Numbered from the stretch's first letter, positions 51,869 to 62,184 are shown. The stretch is 64,000 nt of DNA from Amycolatopsis sp. EV170708-02-1 (GCF_022479115.1 NZ_CP092497.1:5270001-5334000); one strand, 5' to 3'. Notes: a model not told the origin generated them from the letters alone. Numbers and translations are program-made.

Positions 51869-53278
51869 ATGCGGAAGCTCACGGCCGCGTGGTCGATTCT
51901 GGCGATCACCGTTCTCGCACTGGCCGGGCTGACCCCGGCCGCACAGGCGGCACCCGAAGACATCAAGGAAGCGCTCGGGAGGATCCCCGGACTGACCGTC
52001 GTCTCCGAGAACCCGGCGCCGACCGGATACCGGTTCTTCAAACTCACCTACACCCAGCCCGTCGACCACCGCCGGCCGGACAGCGGCACCTTCGAGCAGC
52101 GTTTCACGTTGCTGCACAAGGAATTCCGCTCGCCGACCGTGGTGTACACGAGCGGGTACAACGTGTCGCAATCGCCCAACCGCTCGGAGCCGACCCAGCT
52201 CGTCGACGGCAACCAGCTGTCGATGGAATACCGCTTCTTCACCCCCTCGCGTCCGGAGCGGCCGAACTGGGGCAAGCAGCTGACGATCTGGCAGGCCGCC
52301 GCCGATCAGCACCGCGCCGTCGAGGCGTTCAAGCGGATCTATCCGGGCAAGTGGCTCGCGACCGGCGGCAGCAAGGGCGGTATGACGGCGACCTACTTCC
52401 GTAGGTTTTTCCCGGACGACGTCGACGCGACGATCCCGTACGTCGCGCCCAACGACGTCATCAACTCGCACGATCGCTACAACGCCTTCCTGGCGAACGT
52501 CGGCGACGATCCGGCCTGCCGTTCGGCACTGAAGGCGATCCAGCGTGACGTGCTGACCCGGCGCTCCGAGTTCGCGGCGCTCGCCGCCGCCGACGCGGCC
52601 AAGAACGGCTACACGTTCAAGACCGTCGGCTCGGCCGATGTGTCGCTGGAGATCTCGGTGATCGACTCGTACTTCGCCTTCTGGCAGTACCAGAGGCAGT
52701 CGGACTGCGCGACGATCCCGAAGGCGGGTGCCCCGGCGGCCGAGGTGTACGCCTGGTTCGAACGCGTCGAGAGCCTCAACACCTACTCCGACCAGAACCT
52801 CGAGGTCTACGTCCCGTACTACTTCCAGGCGGCCTACCAGCTCGGCGCCCCCGAGTCCTACGAAGGCTATCTCCGGGATCTGCTGCGCTACCCGGGCTCC
52901 AACGTGTCGCGGACGTTCGTGCCGAAATCGGTCGACATCCCGCGGTTCGACCATCTCGCGATGCCGGACATCGACTTCTGGGTGAAGTCGCGGGGCAAGC
53001 GGCTGATGTTCGTGTACGGCGGGAACGACCCGTGGGGTGCCGAGCCGTTCAAGCTCGGCTTCGGCACGAAGGACTCCTACAGCTACACGGTGCCGGGCGG
53101 GAACCACGGCGCCCGGATCTCGCAGCTTCCCGCCGAGCAGGCCGCCGAAGCGACGAACACCGTGCGGCGGTGGGCCGGTCTGCCGCCGGTTTCGCCGGGC
53201 GTCAGCATGCGCTCGGCGCCCGCCGGGTTCCCCGACTTCGACGCCGACCTGACCATGCTGGAGCGCCGTCGCCTCTGA
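51869..53278 (+). CDS. Secreted S28-family serine peptidase (tripeptidyl aminopeptidase-like)
   Basis: 469 aa from the ATG at 51869, 6 bp after GGGGAGGG; an ATG five codons upstream is less well placed. Signal peptide 1-26 (RKLTAAWSILAITVLALAGLTPAAQA). The alpha/beta hydrolase catalytic region has WLATGGSKGGMTATYFRRFFP (Ser in GGSKGG), D in FVYGGNDPWGAEPF and H in VPGGNHGARISQLP. The S28 look continues in the helical lid (NGYTFKTVGSADVSLEISVIDSYFAFWQYQ). Streptomyces relatives remove tripeptides from exported proteins. Convergent with uvrB across a palindrome. Confidence 0.87.
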   Translation: MRKLTAAWSILAITVLALAGLTPAAQAAPEDIKEALGRIPGLTVVSENPAPTGYRFFKLTYTQPVDHRRPDSGTFEQRFTLLHKEFRSPTVVYTSGYNVSQSPNRSEPTQLVDGNQLSMEYRFFTPSRPERPNWGKQLTIWQAAADQHRAVEAFKRIYPGKWLATGGSKGGMTATYFRRFFPDDVDATIPYVAPNDVINSHDRYNAFLANVGDDPACRSALKAIQRDVLTRRSEFAALAAADAAKNGYTFKTVGSADVSLEISVIDSYFAFWQYQRQSDCATIPKAGAPAAEVYAWFERVESLNTYSDQNLEVYVPYYFQAAYQLGAPESYEGYLRDLLRYPGSNVSRTFVPKSVDIPRFDHLAMPDIDFWVKSRGKRLMFVYGGNDPWGAEPFKLGFGTKDSYSYTVPGGNHGARISQLPAEQAAEATNTVRRWAGLPPVSPGVSMRSAPAGFPDFDADLTMLERRRL

Positions 53279-53287
53279 CCGGCCTCA

Positions 53288-53351
53288 CGCGTTTCGTCCT
53301 CTGAATGCGGTACTTGCACACGCAACGATCGCATTCAGAGGACGAAACGCG
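53288..53351. repeat. Long palindromic element, family B copy 1
   Basis: Perfect 22-bp arms (left CGCGTTTCGTCCTCTGAATG...; right its exact complement) around a 20-bp loop. It sits exactly between the convergent S28 and uvrB genes, whose stops lie 10 and 2 bp away. Related copy at 62428-62493. Confidence 0.88.
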
Positions 53352-53352
53352 G

Positions 53353-55509
53353 CTACTTGATGCCGGCCGCGTCCATTCCCCGGAGCTCCTTCTTGAGGTC
53401 CGAGACCTCGTCACGCAGCCGGGCCGCCAGTTCGAACTGCAGGTCGCGCGCGGCCTGCATCATCTGGTCGGTCATCTGCTGGATGAGGTCGGCCAGTTCG
53501 GCGCGCGGCATCCCGGCGACGTCCTTGTCCGCGAGCATCCCGGAGCTGCGTACACGGTCGCCCTGCTCGGGCTTCTTGCCACGCGAGGAGTTCCGGCCCG
53601 AGCCACCGACGGCGACCGACTCCGTGTCCTCGGCCTCGCTGTAGACGCGGTCCAGGATGTCGGCGATCTTCTTCCGCAGCGGCTGCGGGTCGACACCGCG
53701 TTCCTCGTTGTAGGCGACCTGCTTGGCGCGGCGGCGATCGGTCTCGTCGATGGCGTGCTGCATCGAGTCCGTGATCTTGTCCGCGTACATGTGCACCTCG
53801 CCCGACACGTTTCGCGCCGCGCGGCCGATCGTCTGGATCAGCGACGTGCCACTGCGGAGGAAGCCCTCCTTGTCCGCGTCGAGGATCGCGACCAGCGACA
53901 CCTCGGGCAGGTCGAGACCCTCACGGAGCAGGTTGATGCCGACCAGCACGTCGAAATCGCCGGCGCGCAGCTGCCGCAGCAGCTCGACCCGGCGCAGCGT
54001 GTCCACCTCGGAGTGCAGGTACCGCACCCGGATACCCAGCTCCAGCAGGTAGTCGGTGAGGTCCTCGGCCATCTTCTTGGTGAGCGTGGTGACCAGGACG
54101 CGCTCGTCCTTCTCGGCCCGCTCGCGGATCTCGTGCACCAGGTCGTCGATCTGGCCCTCGGTGGGCTTCACGACGACCTTCGGGTCGATCAGGCCGGTGG
54201 GCCGGATGACCTGCTCGACGAACTCGCCGCCCGCCTGCCCCATCTCGTACGGCCCCGGCGTCGCCGACAGGTACACCGTCTGCCCGATCCGGTCGCTGAA
54301 CTCCTCCCAGGTCAGCGGCCGGTTGTCGACCGCGCTGGGCAGCCGGAAACCGAAGTCGACCAGGTTCCGCTTCCGCGACATGTCGCCTTCGAACATGCCA
54401 CCGATCTGCGGGACGGTCTGGTGCGACTCGTCGATGACCAGCAGGAAGTCTTCCGGGAAGTAGTCGATGAGCGTGGCGGGCGCGGAGCCGGCGGAACGGC
54501 CGTCGATATGCCGCGAGTAGTTCTCGATGCCGGAGCAGAACCCGACCTGGCGCATCATCTCGATGTCGTACGCGGTGCGCATCCGCAGCCGCTGCGCCTC
54601 GAGCAGCTTGCCCTGCTTCTCCAGCTCGGCCAGCCGCTCCTCCAGCTCGGCCTCGATGCCGCGGATGGCCTTCTCCATCCGCTCCGGGCCCGCGACGTAG
54701 TGCGTGGCCGGGAAGATGCGGACCTCGTCGACCTCTTTCACGATGTCGCCGGTGAGCGGGTGCAGGTAGTAGAGCTTTTCGATCTCGTCGCCGAAGAACT
54801 CGACGCGGATCGCCAGCTCTTCGTACGCCGGGATGATCTCGACCGTGTCGCCGCGGGCGCGGAAGGTGCCGCGTGCGAAGGCGATGTCGTTGCGGGTGTA
54901 CTGCACGTCCACCAGCGCGCGGAGGAAGACGTCGCGGTCGAGCTGTTCGCCGACCTTCAGCTTCGTCGACCGGTCGAGGTACGACTGCGGCGTGCCGAGG
55001 CCGTAGATGCACGAGACACTCGCGACCACGATGACGTCACGCCGGGACAGCAGGTTCATCGTCGCCGAGTGCCGCAGCCGCTCGACGTCGTCGTTGATCG
55101 ACGAGTCCTTCTCGATGTAGGTGTCCGTCTGCGCGATGTACGCCTCGGGCTGGTAGTAGTCGTAGTAGCTGACGAAGTATTCGACCGCGTTGTGCGGGAA
55201 CAACTCCCTCAGCTCGTTCGCCAGCTGCGCGGCGAGCGTCTTGTTCGGCGCCATCACCAGTGTCGGCCGCTGGACGCGCTCGATCAGCCAAGCCGTCGTC
55301 GCCGACTTGCCGGTACCCGTGGCGCCGAGGAGCACGACGTCCTTCTCGCCCGCGTTGATCCGGCGTTCGAGCTCGTCGATGGCCGCCGGCTGGTCACCGG
55401 CGGGTTTGTATTCGCTGACCACCTCGAACCGGCCGCCGGTCCGGGGGATGTCCGTGACGGGGCGGAAGTCCGACTGGGCGAGCACGGGGTGTTCGGTTGC
55501 GAAAGCCAC
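53353..55509 (-). CDS. uvrB: UvrABC excision repair: helicase-like subunit UvrB
   Basis: 718 aa from the GTG at 55509; the frame runs further upstream but the homology starts at [17 protein letters not shown]. Walker A GATGTGKS at 62-69. The beta-hairpin [11 protein letters not shown] clamps DNA. Walker B-like [13 protein letters not shown], helicase motifs [14 protein letters not shown] and IGRAARN are present, and the C-terminal UVR domain ([30 protein letters not shown]) binds UvrC. Receives DNA from UvrA at lesions. Part of the conserved rpsA-coaE-uvrB-terC-uvrA block. Confidence 0.98.
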   Translation of the reverse strand: MAFATEHPVLAQSDFRPVTDIPRTGGRFEVVSEYKPAGDQPAAIDELERRINAGEKDVVLLGATGTGKSATTAWLIERVQRPTLVMAPNKTLAAQLANELRELFPHNAVEYFVSYYDYYQPEAYIAQTDTYIEKDSSINDDVERLRHSATMNLLSRRDVIVVASVSCIYGLGTPQSYLDRSTKLKVGEQLDRDVFLRALVDVQYTRNDIAFARGTFRARGDTVEIIPAYEELAIRVEFFGDEIEKLYYLHPLTGDIVKEVDEVRIFPATHYVAGPERMEKAIRGIEAELEERLAELEKQGKLLEAQRLRMRTAYDIEMMRQVGFCSGIENYSRHIDGRSAGSAPATLIDYFPEDFLLVIDESHQTVPQIGGMFEGDMSRKRNLVDFGFRLPSAVDNRPLTWEEFSDRIGQTVYLSATPGPYEMGQAGGEFVEQVIRPTGLIDPKVVVKPTEGQIDDLVHEIRERAEKDERVLVTTLTKKMAEDLTDYLLELGIRVRYLHSEVDTLRRVELLRQLRAGDFDVLVGINLLREGLDLPEVSLVAILDADKEGFLRSGTSLIQTIGRAARNVSGEVHMYADKITDSMQHAIDETDRRRAKQVAYNEERGVDPQPLRKKIADILDRVYSEAEDTESVAVGGSGRNSSRGKKPEQGDRVRSSGMLADKDVAGMPRAELADLIQQMTDQMMQAARDLQFELAARLRDEVSDLKKELRGMDAAGIK

Positions 55510-55561
55510 GGGAACCAGAGTAGGCGCTGGGTCCGACAGTTTCTTCGATCCCCTGGTCAGC

Positions 55562-56872
55562 TCAGCATGAGCAGTCACAGCAGTTGCAGCAGTCACAACC
55601 GTCACAGTTGTTGCACCAGGCCTCGTGCGGCTTCCCGCTCCACGACCCGGGGAACGGGTCCCGGCAGCAGAACTGGCAAGAACAGCACATGTAGGTCGCC
55701 ACCGCGCAGCCGAAGAAGAACCCTCTCGGCTGGGCCGGCACCCGGAACTTCGGCGTCCAGCAGCAGCCGCCCTGGCCGTCGGTCGGCGGGCCGCCGTGCT
55801 TCCGTTTCTTCTTCGGCGGCTCCTGCGGCGGGCCTCCGCCACCGGGAGCGCCCTGCGGCGGGACAGGCCTCGGCGGCGGCGCCTGGTGTCCGCCCTGCGG
55901 GTAGGGCGGCTGGGGGTAGGGCTGTTGCTGATACGGCTGGTGGGGATGCTGTTGCGGCCGGGGCCCGGGCCCGATCCAGCCCGGCGGCGGCTGCTGGGGG
56001 CCGTGCCCGTGACCGCTGAGGTTGTGCCCGAAGGACCGTCGCACCGCCTGCCGCAGTTCGTGCACGAGCAGCGCGTGAATCAGCTTCGGCTGTTCGAACC
56101 TCACTTCGCGAAGGGCGAGTTCGACACCGAGCACGGCGTCGTCGCACAAGCGTCGCGCCTCGGCGAGACCGGTGCCGGTGGCCGTCAGCGGGTTCCACGC
56201 CCCGGCGGCCTCGTCCTCGGCGAGGTCCTCGACGGCGTCGAGCAGGTGAGCCGCCCTGCCGAACAGGCGCCCGGCCTCGGCCAGCGGCGCGGCGTTCTCC
56301 GGACGGCCCGCGAGGACCGCGGTGTGCGCGAACGCGGCCGCCGTCGCCAGTTCGGCCGGTTCGGTGGCGAGCACGGCCGAATCACCCAGATGGAGGGCGC
56401 GTTCGATCTCGCCCTGCCGGTCGACGGCCTCGGTCAGGACAGCCGTGTCGAAGCCGATCCGGACGCCCGTGCGGCTCCCCTGGTCAGCCCAACGCGTCGC
56501 GACCCGCTTCGCAGCGAGAGCGACGGAACGCCGCGCGAAGGCGCCGTCGCGATCCTCGACGTGGTCACTGATCTTGGCCGACGCCAGCACCAGGGAGACT
56601 GCCGCCGCGAGCTGGGCACCGCCGCCCTTCGCGACCGACGTTCCCTTCATCGCCCGAAGCGGGCAGGGGCCGGCTTCGCGCCGCCCCTCCGCACGCGGCG
56701 ACTGGGCTTCGACGAGCGCCGAGATGATCAAGCCGTCGTAGTTCGTCACCATTCGGGCGAGATGTCCGTGTTCGTCGCGCAGTGCCAGGCAAAGACCGCA
56801 GAGATGGGCGAGCCAGTCCGCGTGCAGCCCTGCGGAAAGCCGGTGGCGGCACGGCCTGATGATCCCGAACAT
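55562..56872 (-). CDS. DUF5685 family protein with proline-rich linker and cysteine-rich C-terminus
   Basis: 436 aa from the ATG at 56872. The DUF5685 domain begins [49 protein letters not shown] with its conserved CRH and CGLC cysteines. Helices continue to about residue 285. A Pro/Gln/Gly/Tyr-rich linker follows (about 290-365), then a 70-residue tail with 17 cysteines ending in [17 protein letters not shown] (nine Cys in 17 residues). The tail could bind zinc, copper or an iron-sulfur cluster. Cytosolic, no signal. Function unknown; the gene is next to uvrB but separately spaced (52 bp). Confidence 0.85.
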   Translation of the reverse strand: MFGIIRPCRHRLSAGLHADWLAHLCGLCLALRDEHGHLARMVTNYDGLIISALVEAQSPRAEGRREAGPCPLRAMKGTSVAKGGGAQLAAAVSLVLASAKISDHVEDRDGAFARRSVALAAKRVATRWADQGSRTGVRIGFDTAVLTEAVDRQGEIERALHLGDSAVLATEPAELATAAAFAHTAVLAGRPENAAPLAEAGRLFGRAAHLLDAVEDLAEDEAAGAWNPLTATGTGLAEARRLCDDAVLGVELALREVRFEQPKLIHALLVHELRQAVRRSFGHNLSGHGHGPQQPPPGWIGPGPRPQQHPHQPYQQQPYPQPPYPQGGHQAPPPRPVPPQGAPGGGGPPQEPPKKKRKHGGPPTDGQGGCCWTPKFRVPAQPRGFFFGCAVATYMCCSCQFCCRDPFPGSWSGKPHEAWCNNCDGCDCCNCCDCSC

Positions 56873-57014
56873 ACGTCGACTCCCACTCACCCCTACGGCG
56901 CAACCAGCGCACCTTATCCGGCCGGCTGGCTCCGCTCCCCCGGAACCGCGAAACCGTGATCGTCCACCCGGTTGGGCGGTGTTCGCGGGCGTCGGCGCCT
57001 TCCAAGATGGGCGC

Positions 57015-57530
57015 ATGACCGCGCTGCATCCGCCGAAGGTCGAGTACTTCGACCCGGCCGCGAAGACCAACACCGATCCGAAGGGCTTCGTGAGGGACGT
57101 CGACGAATACCGCGAAGAACCCTTCGGCCTCTACATGGCGCGGCCGACGCCGGGGCGGACGCAGTTCCACTACATCGAGTCATGGCTGCTGCCCGATCTC
57201 GGCCTGCGGATCACCGATTTCTGGTTCAACCCCGGCCACGAACGCGATCAGGACTTCTACCTCGACGTCGTCGACATCCGCCGCGAGGACGGCGTGTGGG
57301 TCGCCACCGACCTCTATCTCGATCTCGTCCTGCGGGACAAGAAGTCCGTCCAGGTGATCGACACCGACGAACTCCTCGCCGCGGTCACCGCCGGGCTGCT
57401 CTCCCCCGCCGACGGCGAACGCGCGCTCGGTGTCAGTCACACGACCGTCGACGGGCTGGCCACCCACGGCCACGACCTGCGCGGATGGCTGTCCACAAAG
57501 GACATCACGCTCGGCTGGCGACGGCACTGA
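57015..57530 (+). CDS. DUF402 domain protein
   Basis: 171 aa, ATG at 57015. The DUF402 beta-barrel is visible in DLGLRITDFWFNPGHERDQDFYLDVVDIRREDGVWVATDLYLDLVLRDKKSVQVIDTDEL; acidic residues in the barrel (EL..., YLDL) fit the metal-dependent nucleoside-phosphatase fold. In Streptomyces and staphylococci relatives hydrolyse nucleotide di- or triphosphates. Divergent from the DUF5685 gene across 142 bp. Confidence 0.85.
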   Translation: MTALHPPKVEYFDPAAKTNTDPKGFVRDVDEYREEPFGLYMARPTPGRTQFHYIESWLLPDLGLRITDFWFNPGHERDQDFYLDVVDIRREDGVWVATDLYLDLVLRDKKSVQVIDTDELLAAVTAGLLSPADGERALGVSHTTVDGLATHGHDLRGWLSTKDITLGWRRH

Positions 57531-57668
57531 GCCACCGTCATCCATCGTTCGGTTGATCTTCGCTCATCCCTTGGGCGCGCGGATCCCGACCGGCCGATGG
57601 ATACCGGGAGGGGCGTCCTTGCGGGACTCTCGATCACGGCGTAACCGATCGAGAGGGGGCGGATACCC

Positions 57669-59183
57669 GTGGTCATCGAGACCGAGAGGCTCCGAGAACG
57701 CACGGAGACCGTGCCGTTCGCGAGGGCACCGGTGCTGGCGATCGCCGGCGCGATGGGGGCGGTTCTCGCGGCGACGGCAGGTCGCTACGGCTACTTCGGC
57801 GACGAGTTGTACTTCCTGGCGGCCGGTCGGCATCTGGACTGGGGGTATGCCGACCAGCCGCCGCTGTTGCCGCTGCTGGCCCGGCTGATGGACGCGTTCG
57901 GCGCCGATTCGCCGTTCGTGCTGCGGATCCCCGCGATGCTGGCGATGGTCGCCGGCGTCGTGCTGACGGCGCTCATCGCCAGGGAACTGGGCGGCGGCCG
58001 CAAAGCGCAGACGATCGCGGCGGCGACCTTCGCGGTGTCCCTCCAGATGCTGGGCAGCGGGCACTACCTGGCGACCAGCACGATCGACCCGTTCCTGTGG
58101 ACACTGCTGATCTGGCTGCTCGTGCGCTGGGTGCGGACCCGCGAGGACGGGCTGCTGCTCTGGAGCGGTGTGGTCACCGGGTTCGCGCTGAACACGAAGT
58201 TCCTCATCGGTGGCTTCTGGCTGGTCGCGCTGATCGCCGCGGTGGTGACCGGGCCCCGCGACCTCGTCCGCCGTCCGGCGCTGTGGCTCGGCGCGCTGAT
58301 CGCCACCGCGATGATCGCGCCCACGCTCGTGTGGCAGGCGGCGAACGGATGGCCGCAGCTGACCATGGGCGCGGCGATCTCCCAAGAGGTCTCGGCGGGC
58401 TGGGGCGGACGGGCCACGTTCGTCCCGACGCTGGTGATCAGCGCCGGAGTACCGGTGGGGATGATCCTGGTCGGCTATGGCCTGTGGCGGCTGCTGCGGT
58501 CCGAACGACTGCGGCCGTACCGCTTCCTCGGCTGGACCGCGCTCGGCGTCCTCGCTCTGTTCCTGCTCGCGAACGGGCGCTACTACTACGCGGCAGGGAT
58601 GTTCGCCCCGCTGTTCGCCGCCGCGGCGGTGGAGATCGAAGCGGGCCAGGCGTCGAAGTACTGGCGGTGGATCGCCACGTGGCCGGTGTACGTCGTGGCC
58701 GTGGTGATCGCGATCCCGCAATCGCTTCCGATCCTCCCGAGGGCGGAGCTGGCGAGTGCGCCGGAGTGGGCCCGGCCGGTCTTCGCCGTCGAGGAGGTCG
58801 GCTGGCGGGAGATCACGGAGTCGGTCGCCCGGGCGTACCGGACCGTGCCCGATCCGTCCCGGACCGGCGTCATCGCGGCGAAGTACTGGCAGGCGAGCGC
58901 GATCGACCACTATGGACCGGAGCTCGGGCTCCCGTCGCCGTCGAGTCCCAATCGCGGCTACGCGACGCTGCCGAGGCCGCCGGAATCGGCACGGGACGTC
59001 CTGTTCGTCGGGAACGACCCTTCGGGGCTTGTGCCGCACTTCACGCGGATCCAGGAGATCGGCGCGCTCGACAACCGGGCCGGGGTCACGAACACGAGCC
59101 AGGGCATGAAGATCTGGCTGGCCACCGGCCGGAACGGGACTTGGGACACGGTATGGCCGAAGCTCACGGACTGGGGCTTCTGA
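57669..59183 (+). CDS. GT39-type membrane glycosyltransferase (ArnT/PMT-like), copy 1
   Basis: 504 aa, GTG start. Ten or more hydrophobic helices. The first extracytoplasmic loop carries RYGYFGDELYFLAAGRHLDWGYADQPPLLP with the catalytic Asp-Glu pair, and SGHYLATSTIDPFLW, as in GT39/GT83 enzymes that use polyprenyl-phosphate sugars. A C-terminal soluble part (about 390-504) faces outside. Acceptor unknown: lipoglycan, protein or cell wall. Clearly a tandem paralogue of the next gene. Confidence 0.85.
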   Translation: MVIETERLRERTETVPFARAPVLAIAGAMGAVLAATAGRYGYFGDELYFLAAGRHLDWGYADQPPLLPLLARLMDAFGADSPFVLRIPAMLAMVAGVVLTALIARELGGGRKAQTIAAATFAVSLQMLGSGHYLATSTIDPFLWTLLIWLLVRWVRTREDGLLLWSGVVTGFALNTKFLIGGFWLVALIAAVVTGPRDLVRRPALWLGALIATAMIAPTLVWQAANGWPQLTMGAAISQEVSAGWGGRATFVPTLVISAGVPVGMILVGYGLWRLLRSERLRPYRFLGWTALGVLALFLLANGRYYYAAGMFAPLFAAAAVEIEAGQASKYWRWIATWPVYVVAVVIAIPQSLPILPRAELASAPEWARPVFAVEEVGWREITESVARAYRTVPDPSRTGVIAAKYWQASAIDHYGPELGLPSPSSPNRGYATLPRPPESARDVLFVGNDPSGLVPHFTRIQEIGALDNRAGVTNTSQGMKIWLATGRNGTWDTVWPKLTDWGF

Positions 59184-59190
59184 TGCCTCA

Positions 59191-59248
59191 CCGGTCCTCT
59201 CACGACCGACGCGCCAGGCCGGTGGCACGTAAGGTGCGAGAGGACCGG
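59191..59248 (+). terminator. Hairpin between the two GT39 genes (palindrome family C)
   Basis: CCGGTCCTCTC (59191-59201) and GAGAGGACCGG (59238-59248), perfect 11-bp arms around a 36-bp loop that can form a smaller GGCC-centred stem. 7 bp after the first GT39 stop. The core is shared with 17606-17640. Confidence 0.6.
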
Positions 59249-59273
59249 CACCCGAGGGATCTGCGAGGAATGG

Positions 59274-60794
59274 ATGGAAGCCGCCCACGCGGCCGAAACA
59301 CCGACCGTGTCCAGTGCGGCGTTCGCCCGGCTCCCGGTGGGGCTGCTCGCCGCCGCGGCCGCGGCGGTCCTGCTGGCGACGGCGTGGCGCTACGGCTACT
59401 TCGGCGACGAACTGTACTTCCTTTCCGCGGGCAAGCGGCTGGCCTGGGGATATGCGGATCAGCCGCCGGTGCTCCCGTTCCTGGCGCTGGCGATGGACAC
59501 GCTCGCGCCGGGCAACGTCTTCGTGTTCCGGCTGCCCGCCGTCATCGCGACGGCCGCCGGTGTCGTGTTCACCGGGCTCATCGCCTACGAGATGGGCGGG
59601 GACCGCCGGGCGCAGACCCGCGCCGCCGCCGCGTACGCGATCTGCGGGCAGTTCCTCGGCAGCGGGCACTACCTGGCCACTTCGACGATCGATCCGGCGC
59701 TGTGGGCGCTCATCGCGTGGCTGCTCGTCCGGTGGATACGGACGCGTGACGACAACCTGCTGCTGTGGCTGGGCGTGGCGACCGCGGTCGCGCTGAACGT
59801 CAAGCTCCTCATCGCGACGTTCTGGGTCGCCGCCGGGATCGCGATCCTGCTCTTCGGGCCCCGGGATCTCTTGCGCAGGCCCAAACTCTGGGCCGGTGCG
59901 GCGATCGCCGCGGTGTCGATGGTGCCGACGCTCTGGTGGCAGGCCGCGAACGGCTGGCCGCAGCTGGAGATGGGCGACGTCATCGCCCACGAGACCACCG
60001 GCGGCTGGAGCGGGCGCGCCGGGTTCCTGCCCGCCCTGCTGACCGGCGCCGGGCTCGGCATCGGTGTCGTCGGTGTCCTTTATGGACTCTGGGTGCTGTC
60101 GTTCTCGCCCAGGCTGCGCACCTACCGGTTCCTCGGCTGGACGACCGTCGGCGTGATCGCGCTGTTCATCCTGTCCAACGGCCGGTACTACTACGCGGCG
60201 GGCATGTTCGGGGTCCTGTGGGCGGGTGCGGCCGTCCACTTCGGACAGCTGAAGCCGTCACTGTGGTTCCGCTGGATCCCGACCTGGCCGGTGTTCCTGC
60301 TTTCCGCGCTGTACACCCTCCCGTACGCGCTGCCCGTGTGGCCCGCCGCCTGGCTCGCGGAAGGCCGCGACGTACCGCGTCCGGCGTACGCGCTGGAGGA
60401 GATCGGCTGGCCGGACCTCGCCCGTTCGGTCGCCGACGCCTATCACCGCCTCCCGCCGGAACAGCGGGCGCGCACCACCCTCGTCACGGCCGGCTACTGG
60501 CAGGCCGGAGCGCTGGACCGGTACGGCGCCGACTACGGGCTGCCCGCCGTGTACAGCCCGAGCCGCGGGTTCTGGTACTTCGGGCATCCACCCGAGACCG
60601 CGGACAGCGTCCTGTTCGTCGGTCCGGATCCCGCGCGGCTGCTCCGGTCCTTCACCGACGCCCGGATCGTCGCGCACGTGGACAACGCGGCCGGTGTCCG
60701 CAATGTGAGCCGCGGGATGCCGATCTGGCTCGTCACCGGCCACACCGAAGCCTGGGCGACGGCGTGGCCGGGGTTGAGGGAATTCCGAGTGTGA
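59274..60794 (+). CDS. GT39-type membrane glycosyltransferase (ArnT/PMT-like), copy 2
   Basis: 506 aa, ATG behind GAGGAAT. Same layout and many identical blocks as copy 1: RYGYFGDELYFLSAGKRLAWGYADQPPVLPFLALAMDTL, SGHYLATSTIDPALWALIAWLLVRW, LVTAGYWQAGALDRYGADYGLP. The catalytic Asp-Glu loop is intact. Duplication then divergence, most likely giving two sugar or acceptor specificities. Convergent with coaE with only 8 bp between the stops. Confidence 0.85.
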   Translation: MEAAHAAETPTVSSAAFARLPVGLLAAAAAAVLLATAWRYGYFGDELYFLSAGKRLAWGYADQPPVLPFLALAMDTLAPGNVFVFRLPAVIATAAGVVFTGLIAYEMGGDRRAQTRAAAAYAICGQFLGSGHYLATSTIDPALWALIAWLLVRWIRTRDDNLLLWLGVATAVALNVKLLIATFWVAAGIAILLFGPRDLLRRPKLWAGAAIAAVSMVPTLWWQAANGWPQLEMGDVIAHETTGGWSGRAGFLPALLTGAGLGIGVVGVLYGLWVLSFSPRLRTYRFLGWTTVGVIALFILSNGRYYYAAGMFGVLWAGAAVHFGQLKPSLWFRWIPTWPVFLLSALYTLPYALPVWPAAWLAEGRDVPRPAYALEEIGWPDLARSVADAYHRLPPEQRARTTLVTAGYWQAGALDRYGADYGLPAVYSPSRGFWYFGHPPETADSVLFVGPDPARLLRSFTDARIVAHVDNAAGVRNVSRGMPIWLVTGHTEAWATAWPGLREFRV

Positions 60795-60802
60795 CTTGAG
60801 GC

Positions 60803-61987
60803 TTACGGCGTCCAGCCGGTCGACTCCGCCCAGGCGTCGGCGCGGGTGAAGGCGGCGTCGACCCAGACCTGCTTCTCGTCGGTGTATCGCTCGACGGTCC
60901 CGTCGCCGGCGTGCTTCGCGGCCATGGCGTTCTTGACCGCCGCATAGGCGTCGCGTTCGCCCGGATTCTGTCGCAGCCATTCCGGGAACAGCAGCGCGAG
61001 CCGCCAGGCCGGGGTCTCCTGCGAGCGGACGTGCAGGTTGACCGGACGCCGGGGGTCGCCGCCGAAGTGGAACCGCTTGGGCCAGGTGCCCTCTTCGCCG
61101 TGCGCGTCGTCGAACCACTCCCCGTCCGCCCGCGGGAACCCCGCGTCGGAGAGCGCGTCCGCCAGCTCGTCGGCCTTGTCCAAAGTGGACACCGTCAGCT
61201 GGAGGTCGAGGATGTCCTTGGCGGGCAGGCCCGGCACGGACGTCGAACCGATGTGATCGATCCGCACGGCGTTGTCGCCCACCGCCACCCGGATCCGCGC
61301 GAGCGCCCGCTCGGCCTGCACCGGCCACGTCTCGTCGTACGGCGCGATCTTCGGCGACATCGGCGCACGCGGTTTGCGGAGCCGCACGTTCGCCTCGAAC
61401 GGGGTCAGCCGGTCCGCCCACAGCGCGTCGACCTCGGCGAGCACGATGTCGGGCGCTCCGCTGTTGTCGAACCACACGTCGGCCACGGCCCGGCGCTGAT
61501 CGGTCGTGGCCTGCGCCTTGATCCTGGCTCGCGCGTCCGTTTCGGCCATTCCCCGTGCCTCGACCAGGCGGCGGACCCGGACCTCCTCCGGCGCGTCGAC
61601 CATGACGACGAGGTGGTACATCGGCGCGAGCCCGCCCTCGACCAGCAGCGGGATGTCGTGGACGATGATCGCGTCCGGCGCGGCGGCCGCCATCAGCTCG
61701 GCCGTCCTGGCGCCGACCCTCGGATGGACGATCGAGTTCAGCCGCTTGCGCGAGTCCTCGTCGGCGAACGCCTTCGCGGCGAGCGCGGCCCGGTCGAGCG
61801 CACCGTCGGAGGCCAGGATGTCTTCCCCGAAGGCCTCGACGAGCTCGGCGAGCCCTGGCGTCCCCGGTTCGACGACCTCCCTGGCGATCTTGTCGGAGTC
61901 GATGAGGACGGCGCCGTGCTCGGAAAGCCGGTTCGCCACCGTCGATTTTCCGGCGCCGATCCCGCCGGTCAGGCCCACACGCAGCAT
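60803..61987 (-). CDS. coaE: Dephospho-CoA kinase fused to a UPF0157/GrpB domain
   Basis: 394 aa. Domain 1 (1-195): P-loop GGIGAGKST (8-16), DSDKIAREVVEPGT and IIVHDIPLLVEGGLAPMYHLVVMVDAP, the last step of CoA synthesis. Domain 2 (about 205-390): UPF0157/GrpB nucleotidyltransferase-like fold, RIDHIGSTSVPGLPAKDILDLQLTV and LHVRSQETPAWRLALLFPEWLRQNPGERDAYAAVKNA. This fusion is normal in actinobacteria; the second domain's role is unclear. Cytosolic. Core gene beside rpsA. Confidence 0.95.
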   Translation of the reverse strand: MLRVGLTGGIGAGKSTVANRLSEHGAVLIDSDKIAREVVEPGTPGLAELVEAFGEDILASDGALDRAALAAKAFADEDSRKRLNSIVHPRVGARTAELMAAAAPDAIIVHDIPLLVEGGLAPMYHLVVMVDAPEEVRVRRLVEARGMAETDARARIKAQATTDQRRAVADVWFDNSGAPDIVLAEVDALWADRLTPFEANVRLRKPRAPMSPKIAPYDETWPVQAERALARIRVAVGDNAVRIDHIGSTSVPGLPAKDILDLQLTVSTLDKADELADALSDAGFPRADGEWFDDAHGEEGTWPKRFHFGGDPRRPVNLHVRSQETPAWRLALLFPEWLRQNPGERDAYAAVKNAMAAKHAGDGTVERYTDEKQVWVDAAFTRADAWAESTGWTP

Positions 61988-62184
61988 GTCGATCAGCCTA
62001 GTGGCGCGACCTGGGCCGACCGCGCAGGGTCACGAGAGGTACGCATCCGGCACAGAAGGATGCAAAAGGCAAGTTCATAGTGACGCGTTACACGACCTTT
62101 ATGGGTGACACGCCGGGCGGTTACGCCGCTTCCGGGGCCTGATTGCGTACCGTGCGCGGCGAAGGTAGCCCACACGGAGGAAAG

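Noticed and set aside
50570..53107. Long minus-strand open frame across the enoyl-CoA hydratase and S28 genes
   Set aside because: It spans two unrelated real genes and their gap; composition is that of a shadow frame.
57564..60239. Long minus-strand open frame opposite the two GT39 genes
   Set aside because: It is antisense to two paralogues and shows an internal repeat only because they are duplicates.
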